64,000 nucleotides of DNA. It comes from Planctomycetota bacterium (GTDB lineage: Bacteria; Planctomycetota; UBA8742; UBA2392). Shown one piece after another: positions 43,914 through 52,055 of the stretch (its first letter is position 1; every line of letters begins with the position of its first letter). The stretch covers positions 24,495 through 88,494 of the forward strand of contig JAMQHL010000031.1 in the NCBI GenBank assembly GCA_025993795.1, in the 5' to 3' direction. Made by a program: the position numbers and the translations under genes. The notes under the pieces are model-generated. The model had not been told where the DNA came from and did not search any database. It saw nothing but the letters and a program-made list of their open reading frames with translations.

Positions 43914-44897
43914 TTATGCGATTGCCTCGGCCAGCTTCTTCGCCTCTTCGGCGGCCGCTGTGCCTTCGTACTTCTTGTAGAAGTCATTCAGCGACTTCTT
44001 CTTAGCTGCGCTGTCCTTGGCCTTTTCATTGGCGGCCAGGGTCTTTTCCAGCGCATCCCACGCGGACAGCTCTTTCTTTACGTCCTTGTCTTTCTTCAGG
44101 TTCTTAAGGTCCTCGTCGGCTTTGTCGCCGGTTTCGGTGCCTTTGAAACCCTTTGCCAGCTTCTCCAGCGCCTTCACGGTTTCGTGGTAGCGCCGTGTGT
44201 TCTGTGTTTCGTCAGCCTTGGCCTGCAGATCCTTCGCCGTCTGGTCCACGCGGCCGATGATGAAGTCCGCGTCTGCAACCACCGCCTCGTCGTCAGCCTT
44301 CTTCTCCTTCAGCTTGCTCGCTTCGTCGCGCGCCTTGGCGTACTCGCCGGTGCTGAACAGTGTGGCCGCCTTTTCAAGGCCCGGCGCAACGTCCAGCTTG
44401 CCCAACCCCGGGTACTTGATGCGGGCCAACTGCTTCTCAATCACTGCCTCGTAGCCGCTGCGACCTTCCCACACCACCTTGGCGTCCGGGCCGATGACGA
44501 ACCCGTATGGCAAGCCGCTCCAGCCTTCGCGATACCCGCCGAAGTCCGAGCCGGTGAACGGGCAAGGCACGTTGCAGCCCTTATCCTTGAGGAACTTCTC
44601 GACCTCTTCGCGCGGGTGCCCCTGCGCGTAGACGATGAATATGTGAAGTCCCTTTTCCTTGTTCTCCGTGTAGAGCCGGTTGAGTGAAGGCAACGCCTTC
44701 ACGCAGGGTCCTCAGTTGATACCCCAGAACTTGATCAACACCACGTCGCCTTTGCATTGCTCAAACGTTGTTGCTTCCGGCGCGTTGATGCAGTCCTTGG
44801 CGTCAAAACCCGGCGCATCTTTGCCCGAAAGCGTCTGGGCAAACACCGCCGGCGCAAACGCCAACGCAATCAAGAGCGCCAATACGCTCGTCTTCAT
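43914..44897 (-). CDS. Exported thioredoxin-like protein, candidate selenoprotein (in-frame TGA at 44712-44714)
   Basis: Read through one TGA, this is a single 327-residue gene. The ATG at 44897 has GAGGAGA upstream and a signal peptide (MKTSVLALLIALAFAPAVFA). The thioredoxin active-site strand then reads VVLIKFWGIN-[TGA]-GPCVKALP, so codon 62 stands exactly where the first Cys of CGPC should be. Downstream, the fold continues in the same frame (LHIFIVYAQGHPREEVEKF, SGLPYGFVIGPDAKVVWEG, a cis-Pro loop), followed by a charged helical tail. A hairpin immediately 3' of the TGA has SECIS geometry. The simplest reading is selenocysteine at 62. Alternatives are a recent TGC-to-TGA nonsense mutation or a sequencing error; a GTG at 44702 as a new start would lose the signal peptide and half the active site. 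No selA, selB, selC or selD is visible in the window. Confidence 0.75.
44684..44702 (-). promoter_or_regulatory. Candidate bacterial SECIS hairpin
   Basis: In the mRNA, nine bases after the UGA codon, GUGAAGGC-GUU-GCCUUCAC forms a perfect 8-bp stem with a 3-nt loop whose first base is G. The loop lies 18-20 nt past the UGA, within the window described for bacterial SECIS elements. The 3' arm uses codons UUG, CCU and UCA, which are unusual beside the GC-ending codons of nearby genes. That suggests the fold, not only the protein, is under constraint. Confidence 0.72.
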
Positions 44898-45071
44898 CTG
44901 CAATCTCCTCAATGAACCCATAAACACTGCGATAAATGTGTAGACGCACGGCAGTTGCGCTTACGGCCAAAAAAATGCGAACCTGAAGCTGCCAGCTGCT
45001 GAGGCAATGAACACCCCCATGCCCGGCCGCTGGAACAGTGTACCATTCAGCCCAGCAAGGAGTTACGCGCA

Positions 45072-47093
45072 ATGCCGTTGGTCACGATATCTCAAGCCGG
45101 CATGCACTTCGGCGGCCCCGAATTGCTCAAAGGCGTATCCCTGGACATCGAACCCGGCGCCAAGATCGGACTGATCGGCCAGAACGGTACCGGCAAGTCC
45201 ACGCTCCTGCGCCTGATCACCGGTGAGCTGGAACCAACCTCCGGACAGGTCCACCGCCAGAAAAACATCCGCCTGGCATTCCAGACCCAGGAGCTGAAGG
45301 CACCACCCGGCGCAACCGCGTGGTCCGAGATGCGGGCACTGTTTGCCGCCGATGTGCAACGCGAAGAGCGTCTGCGAAAGCTCGAAGAACGCCTGGCAAA
45401 CGGCGAAGATGTGATGGCCGACTATGAGCGCCTGCAACACGAGCATGACTTTGCGGGCGGATATGAGGTTGACCGCCGCATTGAGCAGGTGCTGACCGGC
45501 CTGGGCCTGCCCCAAGCTGCATGGCAGCAACCAATCACGACTTTCAGCGGCGGAGAGCGCAACATCATCGCGCTTGCACGCATCGTGCTGCAGGAACCCG
45601 AGCTGATGCTGCTGGACGAGCCCAGCAACCACCTCGACATGGAAGGCATTGAGTGGTTCATCCAGTTTCTGCGCCGCTCACGCGCCGCCGTCGTCATGGT
45701 CAGTCACAACCGCCACCTGCTGGACGCCACCGTCAGCGAAATCTGGGAACTCTACAGCCGCAAGGTGAAGCGCTGGGCCGGCGGCTACAGCGACTTCGCG
45801 CGCCAGAAAGAAGAAGCGCTGGCATTGCAGGAACGTCAGTACAAGGCCCAGCAGCGCTGGATCAAACGCATCGAGTTCCAGGCGCGCAGGCTGCTTGACA
45901 TGGCGCGGGCGTACGACGACCCCGGGCAGGCCAAGCGCGCCAAGGCCATGCTGATGCGCGTGGACCAGGTAGAAAAGATCGACGCGCCGGACCGCAGCGA
46001 GAACCGATTTCACGCCAGCCTTGGCGACGGACGTTTCAAGGGACACCTGGCGCTTGAGATTGACGGTCTGACGGTCAGTGTGGCTGGGGTCGGGAGTCAG
46101 GAGTCGGAAAACGTCACCACTGCCGATTCCCGCATCCTGTTGCACAACGCATCGCTGACCATCGAGTACGGCCAGCGCGTGGCACTGGTCGGCCCAAACG
46201 GCAGCGGCAAGACCACGCTGTTCAACGCAATCCTGCATCACGCCAACTGGGAACATCCGGACCTGGACGTGCACGAAGGGCCGTTTCACATCACGGGCCG
46301 CCTGCGCACCGGCAAAGCCGCCACGATCGGCGACTACTCTCAGATTCACCAGCACGCGCTGGATGAGCACGCGTCATTGATCGAGTGGTTTCTGAAAGTC
46401 AGCGGCCTCGACTTTCAGCCTGCCACGCTGATGCTGCATCGATTTCTGTTCAATCGCGACGACCTGAACCGGCAGATCGGCACACTGAGCGGCGGTGAGA
46501 AAAGCCGCCTGCAACTCGCCCGGCTTGTGCACGAGCAAGTTAATTTCCTGATGCTCGACGAACCGACGAACCACCTGGACATCCAGGCGTGCGAGCAGCT
46601 TGAGGAAATGCTGGATGAGTTCGAGGGTACGCTGCTGGTCATCAGCCACGACCGCTACTTTCTCGACAAGCTGGTGAACCGCGTGGTCGAGCTGAAAGAT
46701 CGCCAACTGGAACCGTTCAAGGGCACGTTTGCCGATTGGTGGAATGAGAAGCACCAGCAGGCGCAGCAGGGGCCAAAGGGCACACTTCAACTTCACAGCC
46801 AGAAAAACGCCTCAGACCGCCGCAGTGACGCCAAGCAGCAACGGGAAGATCAAAAGGCCAAGCAGCGTGAACAGCACAAGCTGAGGGCCGAGCTCAGGGC
46901 CCTTGAGGCACGCATCGAGAAGCTGGAAACGAAGCAGAGAGAGATGGAAGATCAGCTCGCCAGGGCTTTCAGTGCCGAAGGCACCGCGTCTGCCGAAGAA
47001 GCCATGAAGCTGAACACCGCATTCGAAGCGGTGAAGTCACAGATCAGCGAAGCCTACAGCAAGTGGGAAGAGCTGGCGGCTGGCGTACAATAG
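45072..47093 (+). CDS. ABC-F family ATPase
   Basis: The 673-residue protein has two ABC domains in one chain without membrane segments. Domain one has Walker A GQNGTGKSTLLR, signature FSGGERNIIALAR and Walker B LMLLDEPSNHLD. Domain two has GPNGSGKTTLFN, LSGGEKSRLQLARL and LMLDEPTNHLD. Between them is the Arg/Lys-rich linker of ABC-F proteins, and the C-terminus (about 590-670) is a coiled coil as in Uup. Such proteins act on ribosomes in translation. The ATG at 45072 has AAGGAG upstream. A short Ser/Thr-rich insert (SVAGVGSQESENVTTADS) precedes the second Walker A. It is transcribed divergently from the selenoprotein gene. Confidence 0.93.
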   Translation: MPLVTISQAGMHFGGPELLKGVSLDIEPGAKIGLIGQNGTGKSTLLRLITGELEPTSGQVHRQKNIRLAFQTQELKAPPGATAWSEMRALFAADVQREERLRKLEERLANGEDVMADYERLQHEHDFAGGYEVDRRIEQVLTGLGLPQAAWQQPITTFSGGERNIIALARIVLQEPELMLLDEPSNHLDMEGIEWFIQFLRRSRAAVVMVSHNRHLLDATVSEIWELYSRKVKRWAGGYSDFARQKEEALALQERQYKAQQRWIKRIEFQARRLLDMARAYDDPGQAKRAKAMLMRVDQVEKIDAPDRSENRFHASLGDGRFKGHLALEIDGLTVSVAGVGSQESENVTTADSRILLHNASLTIEYGQRVALVGPNGSGKTTLFNAILHHANWEHPDLDVHEGPFHITGRLRTGKAATIGDYSQIHQHALDEHASLIEWFLKVSGLDFQPATLMLHRFLFNRDDLNRQIGTLSGGEKSRLQLARLVHEQVNFLMLDEPTNHLDIQACEQLEEMLDEFEGTLLVISHDRYFLDKLVNRVVELKDRQLEPFKGTFADWWNEKHQQAQQGPKGTLQLHSQKNASDRRSDAKQQREDQKAKQREQHKLRAELRALEARIEKLETKQREMEDQLARAFSAEGTASAEEAMKLNTAFEAVKSQISEAYSKWEELAAGVQ

Positions 47094-47133
47094 CGCGGGA
47101 AAAGTGTCTAGCGCGCTTGCATGTGACGACGGC

Positions 47134-47250
47134 TCAAGGGTGTGCGCAGCACTCGCATGGCGTACTTGGCGACTTGCCAGACACCAGGATCGCTGCGATC
47201 CCCAGCACGATGATGGCAACGATGCCGAATGCAATCTCGATGGACTCCAT
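47134..47250 (-). CDS. Possible 38-residue single-span membrane protein
   Basis: Reading from the ATG at 47250, the product is MESIEIAFGIVAIIVLGIAA followed by ILVSGKSPSTPCECCAHP. That is one hydrophobic span with an acidic N-terminus and a C-terminal CECC cluster. The composition is hydrophobic in just the way a small membrane protein is, which is unlikely by chance in this GC-rich region. There is no good Shine-Dalgarno, and it sits alone in the gap after the ABC-F gene. No family is recognised. Confidence 0.4.
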   Translation of the reverse strand: MESIEIAFGIVAIIVLGIAAILVSGKSPSTPCECCAHP

Positions 47251-47289
47251 ATGCGCAGTCTAGCACGCCATGGGTGTCGGGTCACATCA

Positions 47290-47559
47290 TTAGGCCCTTT
47301 CCCGATGTGACGTTGCTGTTGGATTGGTGCGATTTCTCAACTCGCGCCTTTGCGGCACTACGTCAGACGATCCGGTTTCGTAGCTGACTTCGTTACGCTT
47401 GGCTTTTCCAGTTTGACAATCAGCATCTTGTCGCCAGCCGCCCGGTCTGTGCCCATCCGCAGGCGTCGCGTGCGCCCAGGCTGGCAGCAGCATGGCGCCG
47501 GCCGGGACGGCAATGCCGGTTGCGCCCCGGCTCAGGCGCACGCGTTGATTGCGATCCAT
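47290..47559 (-). CDS. Possible small protein, 89 residues, coupled to the upstream gene
   Basis: The ATG at 47559 lies 12 bases after the stop of the exported protein gene at 47571-48473, with AAGAG as a weak ribosome site. The N-terminal half (MDRNQRVRLSRGATG, IAVPAGAMLLPAWAHA) looks protein-like. The second half is less so, while another frame there reads DKMLIVKLEKPSVTK. A frameshifted or decayed gene is therefore possible. The rest of the gap 47094-47570, apart from this and the small ORF at 47134, shows nothing I can assign. Confidence 0.3.
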   Translation of the reverse strand: MDRNQRVRLSRGATGIAVPAGAMLLPAWAHATPADGHRPGGWRQDADCQTGKAKRNEVSYETGSSDVVPQRRELRNRTNPTATSHRERA

Positions 47560-47570
47560 GGGCTCTTTCG

Positions 47571-48473
47571 TTAGTCCGGCTTCGATGACTCGATCGGCTT
47601 GAGTTCAATTGCCGGCAGTGCCTTCTGGTCTTCGTCAGTGGCTTGGGCCTCGACGCTGTTGCCCCAGCTTTCAAACCTGCAGCCGATGCGCAGGCCGCAC
47701 TTGGTGACTGCGACCACCGTGCAGGACCTGACGTTCAGCGTCTTGATCCAGCAGCTTGTGGCGTCCTTTGCCAGTTCCTGCACCATCGGTTTGCTGTAGC
47801 TGTCGTTGCCCGCGAGCCAGCCGGAGAAACCGTCTTTGACGCGCGAGACGTGATAGCTGTTGATCATGTTCTCAGCGCCAATGAACAGGACTTTTTCGAT
47901 CTCGTATGACGCTCCCAACTCCGGCAGCTTCCACTTCAGCTTGCTGGGCTTCTTGTCGAACAGGCGGGTGGGCGAGAAGTACGGGATGTAGTTTGGCAGA
48001 TAAAAGCAATCGGCACGCGTCAGTTCGGGCGCTTCGACACTGGCCTTCAGCTTGGACGGCAGGCTGCGCTTGCCCTCGGCGTCAATGAACAACACATGCA
48101 CGTTGCGAATGCGGTACTCTTCCTCGTGGCCGATCAAGCCTAGCGGAGTATGGCTGTCCTTGACCTCAATACGGTAGCGTGTGGTTTCGGGGCCATTGGC
48201 CTTGCGGAAGGCCTCCGCGTCGAACTCTTCGGCGAACAGGTACTCGCGCCACTTGGGGCAGACTTCTTCCACGGACGGCGCAACCATCCATACCGTGTGG
48301 AAGATGAAGACCTCGATTTTCTTCGGCGCGACTACGGGCTTGTCCCAGGTAATCAGCAGCGACGAAGGGGCCGAATTGCCGCCGGTGGGAGAAACCGACA
48401 GCGGCTTGAACTCAATGTCATCAGCGGCCAGAGGTGCCGCAAGCAACAGCGCAGCGAGCATAAGTCGAAACAT
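47571..48473 (-). CDS. Exported protein of unknown function
   Basis: The ATG at 48473 (GGAG upstream) gives a 300-residue protein with a signal peptide (MFRLMLAALLLAAPLAADD). A beta-rich region follows (LSVSPTGGNSAPSSLLITW), possibly fibronectin-III-like strands, then VWMVAPSVEEVCPKW and a cluster of aromatic residues (DCFYLPNYIPYFSPTRLFD). Cysteines at three or four positions could form disulfides in the periplasm. No enzyme motif is seen. The frame upstream of 48473 is not signal-like. Nothing nearby explains it, and the small ORF at 47559 follows closely. Confidence 0.65.
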   Translation of the reverse strand: MFRLMLAALLLAAPLAADDIEFKPLSVSPTGGNSAPSSLLITWDKPVVAPKKIEVFIFHTVWMVAPSVEEVCPKWREYLFAEEFDAEAFRKANGPETTRYRIEVKDSHTPLGLIGHEEEYRIRNVHVLFIDAEGKRSLPSKLKASVEAPELTRADCFYLPNYIPYFSPTRLFDKKPSKLKWKLPELGASYEIEKVLFIGAENMINSYHVSRVKDGFSGWLAGNDSYSKPMVQELAKDATSCWIKTLNVRSCTVVAVTKCGLRIGCRFESWGNSVEAQATDEDQKALPAIELKPIESSKPD

Positions 48474-48583
48474 GGCTGAACTCCAGAGTGGCGTGAGCAT
48501 GCGGAATCATCCCTCACGAACGCTGCCTTGGCAAGCGCGTCGGAATGCAGTTGTTACGCAGTGCTGCCTTGACCGGCGGAATT

Positions 48584-48844
48584 CTATTTCCCCACAAGGG
48601 TCTCGGCGTGGAACAGCCAGACGTGGCCGCAGTTTGTGCAGATACTGGCGGCGAAGCTTGCGCCGGATTCGTCGGTGTCTTCGTCGCGGGCGGCGCTGAA
48701 ACGCATGGCCGCATAGTTCGAAAGGATCGCCCGCGTCTCAAACGCCGCGCCGCAAGCCGGACACGGGCCAGTCACCCGCTTCTTCTTGAAAGCCTTCTGT
48801 ATCGCCTTGAAGTCTTTCGCAGGCATGTCGCCATCGTCGCTCAT
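48584..48844 (-). CDS. Small zinc-ribbon protein
   Basis: The 86-residue protein has a Lys-rich helix (DFKAIQKAFKKKRV) followed by a Cys4 ribbon, CPACGAAFETRA ... CTNCGHVWLF, with about 35 residues between the pairs. There is no signal peptide. The second half ends HAETLVGK. The ribbon may bind nucleic acid or another protein. The gene stands between hutU and the exported protein gene, all on the minus strand. The family is not recognised beyond the ribbon. Confidence 0.7.
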   Translation of the reverse strand: MSDDGDMPAKDFKAIQKAFKKKRVTGPCPACGAAFETRAILSNYAAMRFSAARDEDTDESGASFAASICTNCGHVWLFHAETLVGK

Positions 48845-48905
48845 AAGTCGTCCCCGCTTCGTGAGTCTGCACGCTAACCCGTCGCTTGCGCTCCGGGCTC
48901 CTGTT

Positions 48906-50642
48906 TCATGCCATCGGTATCCGCACCGGGTTGGCGGCGTTCTTGTTATAGCGTTTGGCTTCTGCGTAGCCGGCGTCGATGTGGCGGGCTATGCCCATGC
49001 CGGGGTCGTTGGTGAGCACTCTTTCGATGCGCTTGTCGGCTTCCTTCGTGCCGTCGCATACGATGACCTGGCCCGCGTGCAGGCTGTAGCCCATGCCTAC
49101 GCCGCCTCCGTGATGAAAACTTACCCAGGTCGCGCCTGAAGCCGTGTTGATCAGGGCGTTCAGGATTGGCCAGTCGGCTACGGCGTCGCTGCCGTCTTTC
49201 ATGGCTTCGGTTTCGCGGTTGGGGCTGGCCACGCTGCCGCAATCAAGATGGTCGCGGCCGATCACGATCGGCGCTTTCAGTTTCTTTTCGCGCACCAGTT
49301 TGTTGAACAGCAATCCGGCCCTGTGGCGCTCGCCATACCCAAGCCAGCATATGCGAGCGGGCAGGCCCTGGAACTCAAATGCGTTGCGCGCATTCTTCAG
49401 CCAGTTATGCAGATGCTTGTGCCTGGGAAATAGTTTCATCAGTGCATCGTCCGTGGCATAAATGTCCTGCGGGTCGCCACTCAGCGCCACCCAGCGGAAC
49501 GGGCCCTTTCCCTCACAGAACAGCGGCCGGATGTAGGCCGGCACGAAGCCCGGAAAGTCAAAGGCATCTTTCACGCCCGCTTCCAGCGCATGGCCCCTTA
49601 GATTGTTGCCGTAGTCGAAGGTGTGCGCGCCCTTGCGCATCAGTGTCAGCATCTGGCGGCAGTGCTTGGCCATGGTACGGAAAGCCTGTTTTTCGTACTC
49701 GCGCGGGTCGGCTTTGCGCAGCTTCAGGGCCTGCTGCAGTGTCATGCGGTCCGGCACATACCCGTTCAACGGGTCGTGGGCGCTGGTCTGGTCGGTCAGC
49801 AGGTCCGGCGTGATGTTGCGCTTGATCAACCGGTCGAGCAACTCGGTCGCATTGCAGCAGACACCGATGCTGACAGCTTCGCCTGCCTGCCTGGCCTCAA
49901 GCGCGCGGTCAATCGCGGCGTCAATGCCCGGGGCAAGCTCGTCCAGATAGCGGTCTTGCAGGCGCTTTTCGATTCTTGACGCGTCAACATCTGCAGCCAG
50001 GAATGTGCCGCCCACCATTCTGGCGGCCAGCGGCTGTGCACCGCCCATGCCACCCAGCCCGGCTGTGACGACCAGCCTGCCCTTGAGCGTTGCCCTGGGG
50101 CCGTAGTGCGTGCGCGCGGCCTGCGCAAAGGTCTCGTAGGTGCCCTGCAGGATGCCCTGGGTGCCGATGTAGATCCATGAACCCGCCGTCATCTGCCCGA
50201 ACATCATGAGTCCGCGGTCACGCAACTGGTTGAAATGTTCCCACGTCGCCCACCTGGGCACGAGGTTGCTGTTGGCAAGCAGCACGCGCGGCGCATCGGC
50301 GTGGGTCTTGAACACTGCCACGGGCTTGCCGCTCTGGATCAACAGCGTTTCGTCCGCCTTCAAATCCTGGAGGGTCTTCAGTATCGCATCAAAGCACGGC
50401 CAGTTGCGCGCGGCTTGTCCGATGCCGCCGTACACCACCAGCTCTCGCGGGTTCTCGGCGTTGGCTGGGTCGAGGTTGTTCATCAGCATGCGCAGGGGCG
50501 CTTCGGTCAGCCATGACTTTGCATGCAGGCGCGTGCCTCGCGGCGCGTAGATGTCGCGGGGCCCCTTGCCCTTGAGGGCAGCTTCTGCGAGCTTTGCAAT
50601 GTCGAGTTTCTTGCGGGCCTTGCTTGTGGCGGCAGATGCCAT
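48906..50642 (-). CDS. hutU: Urocanate hydratase
   Basis: The ATG at 50642 has GGAGG upstream and gives 578 residues. Urocanase landmarks are present: [102 protein letters not shown], and [20 protein letters not shown] near the C-terminus. The enzyme converts urocanate to imidazolone propionate in histidine degradation and binds NAD tightly. hutH, hutI and hutG are not in the window, so the hut genes are dispersed or outside it. The frame upstream of 50642 is short and unlike the family. Confidence 0.97.
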   Translation of the reverse strand: MASAATSKARKKLDIAKLAEAALKGKGPRDIYAPRGTRLHAKSWLTEAPLRMLMNNLDPANAENPRELVVYGGIGQAARNWPCFDAILKTLQDLKADETLLIQSGKPVAVFKTHADAPRVLLANSNLVPRWATWEHFNQLRDRGLMMFGQMTAGSWIYIGTQGILQGTYETFAQAARTHYGPRATLKGRLVVTAGLGGMGGAQPLAARMVGGTFLAADVDASRIEKRLQDRYLDELAPGIDAAIDRALEARQAGEAVSIGVCCNATELLDRLIKRNITPDLLTDQTSAHDPLNGYVPDRMTLQQALKLRKADPREYEKQAFRTMAKHCRQMLTLMRKGAHTFDYGNNLRGHALEAGVKDAFDFPGFVPAYIRPLFCEGKGPFRWVALSGDPQDIYATDDALMKLFPRHKHLHNWLKNARNAFEFQGLPARICWLGYGERHRAGLLFNKLVREKKLKAPIVIGRDHLDCGSVASPNRETEAMKDGSDAVADWPILNALINTASGATWVSFHHGGGVGMGYSLHAGQVIVCDGTKEADKRIERVLTNDPGMGIARHIDAGYAEAKRYNKNAANPVRIPMA

Positions 50643-50699
50643 GTGCAACCTCCGCCGTGGTTCTAGCAAGCGCGGCCGGTGCGGAAAGGTCGCAACGCC

Positions 50700-52055
50700 C
50701 TACTCGATTCTCAGGTAATTCGGGCGGGACTTGTCAGTCCAGGGCTCCAGCAACCCGTTCTTGTCGGTGTCTTCGACCTCTAGCCACCCGACCGTAAGCC
50801 CATCGCGACTGGCGCAGAATCCGGTGGCTACAAGATCAAAGTCGGCCAGCCGGTGAAACTTCAGGGCGCGATCCATGAGCATCAGCCGCGAGCCCAGGTT
50901 GCCGCGCTCAACCAGGAGTGCCCCCCGGCCCTCAATCCAGCCCAGCACTTCGTAGCTGTAGCGAGCGGCTGGGCTGCGAGTGTCGCGGTGTTCGGCATCG
51001 TCAATGATCAAAATCTCCGCACTCGCGGCGCCCTGGCGCTGCGCGTAGGGGCTTCCACGGATTGCAGTCTGGGCGGCGTCGCGCTCCTGCACACCGAAAT
51101 ACGAATTATCCCCGGTCGTGACGATGCGGGACTTGCGGCTTGGTCGAAAAAGCGACACGACGTTGCCGTCCCTGGGCTCAAACACCAGGTACTCGACGCG
51201 GTCAAGCAAACTGGGTTTGGGCGCCTCGACCTCTTCGGGCGCGGCGGACCCGCGACGGTCCCAGCGCATCGGCTTCTTGGGTGGCTCAGACGCCTGCATG
51301 CGCTCAATCAACAGTCGGTCGTCGGCCAGCACCAGCGCCACGTTAAAGGCCTGCACGACTTTCTCGCGCTTGGCGGTCACCAGGTTCAGGCTGACAATCC
51401 AGCCGCTGACATCGTCCTCGCCCGGCGTGGCGATCAATACTTCCCGCCCATCCCGCCAGACAGCGACAGGCACTTCGCCGGTGCCAAGATTCGCCACACT
51501 GCGCAAATTGCCGCCGTCGCGGTTGCTGACCATGAGTACTGCGTCATCCAGCTCGTCGACCAGGTCGTCGTCGTTGAGGTCATGACGGCGCGATACAAAC
51601 AGAATTCGGCCGTCGCCCAGGAAAATCGGCGGCAGAGCTGCGGCCCCGGTGTCGGCGATCCTGGACTCGGACTTGTCGCTGCCAACGCAGTACAGCGCGT
51701 AGCTTGCAGTGCCGGGCCTGTCGTCCTTGGCTTCTACGCGGGCGGTTTCGCGGTAATAGTAGAAACGGTCGCCCTCGGGCGTGAGGCAATGGCGCAACAG
51801 CACGCCATCCGCCACGCTGAGTGATCGTGGCCGTGCGCCAACCAGCGCCTTCACCCAGGTGGCGGTTTGCGAGTCTGCGTCCGGCCGCGGCTGCAACGAT
51901 CCCTTGGGCTCGGCAGGCTGCTCAGGTTCGGGCTCAGGTGGAAACTCGTCCTGCGCCAGCGCGGCAACCGCACCGCAGGAGGCAAGCACGCAAGCAAGCA
52001 AGACGCGCGCGTCAGCGCTCAGGATAGATGCCACGAACCGGCGCCATCTGCTCAT
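50700..52055 (-). CDS. Exported beta-propeller-like protein with Ca-binding-type loops
   Basis: The 451-residue protein has an N-terminal signal or anchor (LLACVLASCGAVAALAQD), a Pro/Glu-rich linker and repeated strand patterns like those of TolB-type propellers (GDRFYYYRETARV, GDGRILFVSRRHD, NRDGGNLRSVANLG, FEPRDGNVVSLFRPS). Two acidic loops, DLNDDDLVDELD and DTDKNGLLEPW, resemble calcium-binding EF-hand or dockerin loops. Its ATG overlaps the stop of the histidine kinase by four bases (ATGA at 52052-52055), so the two are translationally coupled. A role as the extracytoplasmic partner of the kinase is possible; no binding partner is proven. Confidence 0.7.
   Translation of the reverse strand: MSRWRRFVASILSADARVLLACVLASCGAVAALAQDEFPPEPEPEQPAEPKGSLQPRPDADSQTATWVKALVGARPRSLSVADGVLLRHCLTPEGDRFYYYRETARVEAKDDRPGTASYALYCVGSDKSESRIADTGAAALPPIFLGDGRILFVSRRHDLNDDDLVDELDDAVLMVSNRDGGNLRSVANLGTGEVPVAVWRDGREVLIATPGEDDVSGWIVSLNLVTAKREKVVQAFNVALVLADDRLLIERMQASEPPKKPMRWDRRGSAAPEEVEAPKPSLLDRVEYLVFEPRDGNVVSLFRPSRKSRIVTTGDNSYFGVQERDAAQTAIRGSPYAQRQGAASAEILIIDDAEHRDTRSPAARYSYEVLGWIEGRGALLVERGNLGSRLMLMDRALKFHRLADFDLVATGFCASRDGLTVGWLEVEDTDKNGLLEPWTDKSRPNYLRIE

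Noticed and set aside
44700..44714. Treating the thioredoxin-like gene as two genes, with a stop at 44712 and a GTG restart at 44702
   Set aside because: The two halves make one continuous thioredoxin fold in the same frame. The second half would lack a signal peptide and has no ribosome site, and the SECIS-like hairpin covers the proposed GTG.
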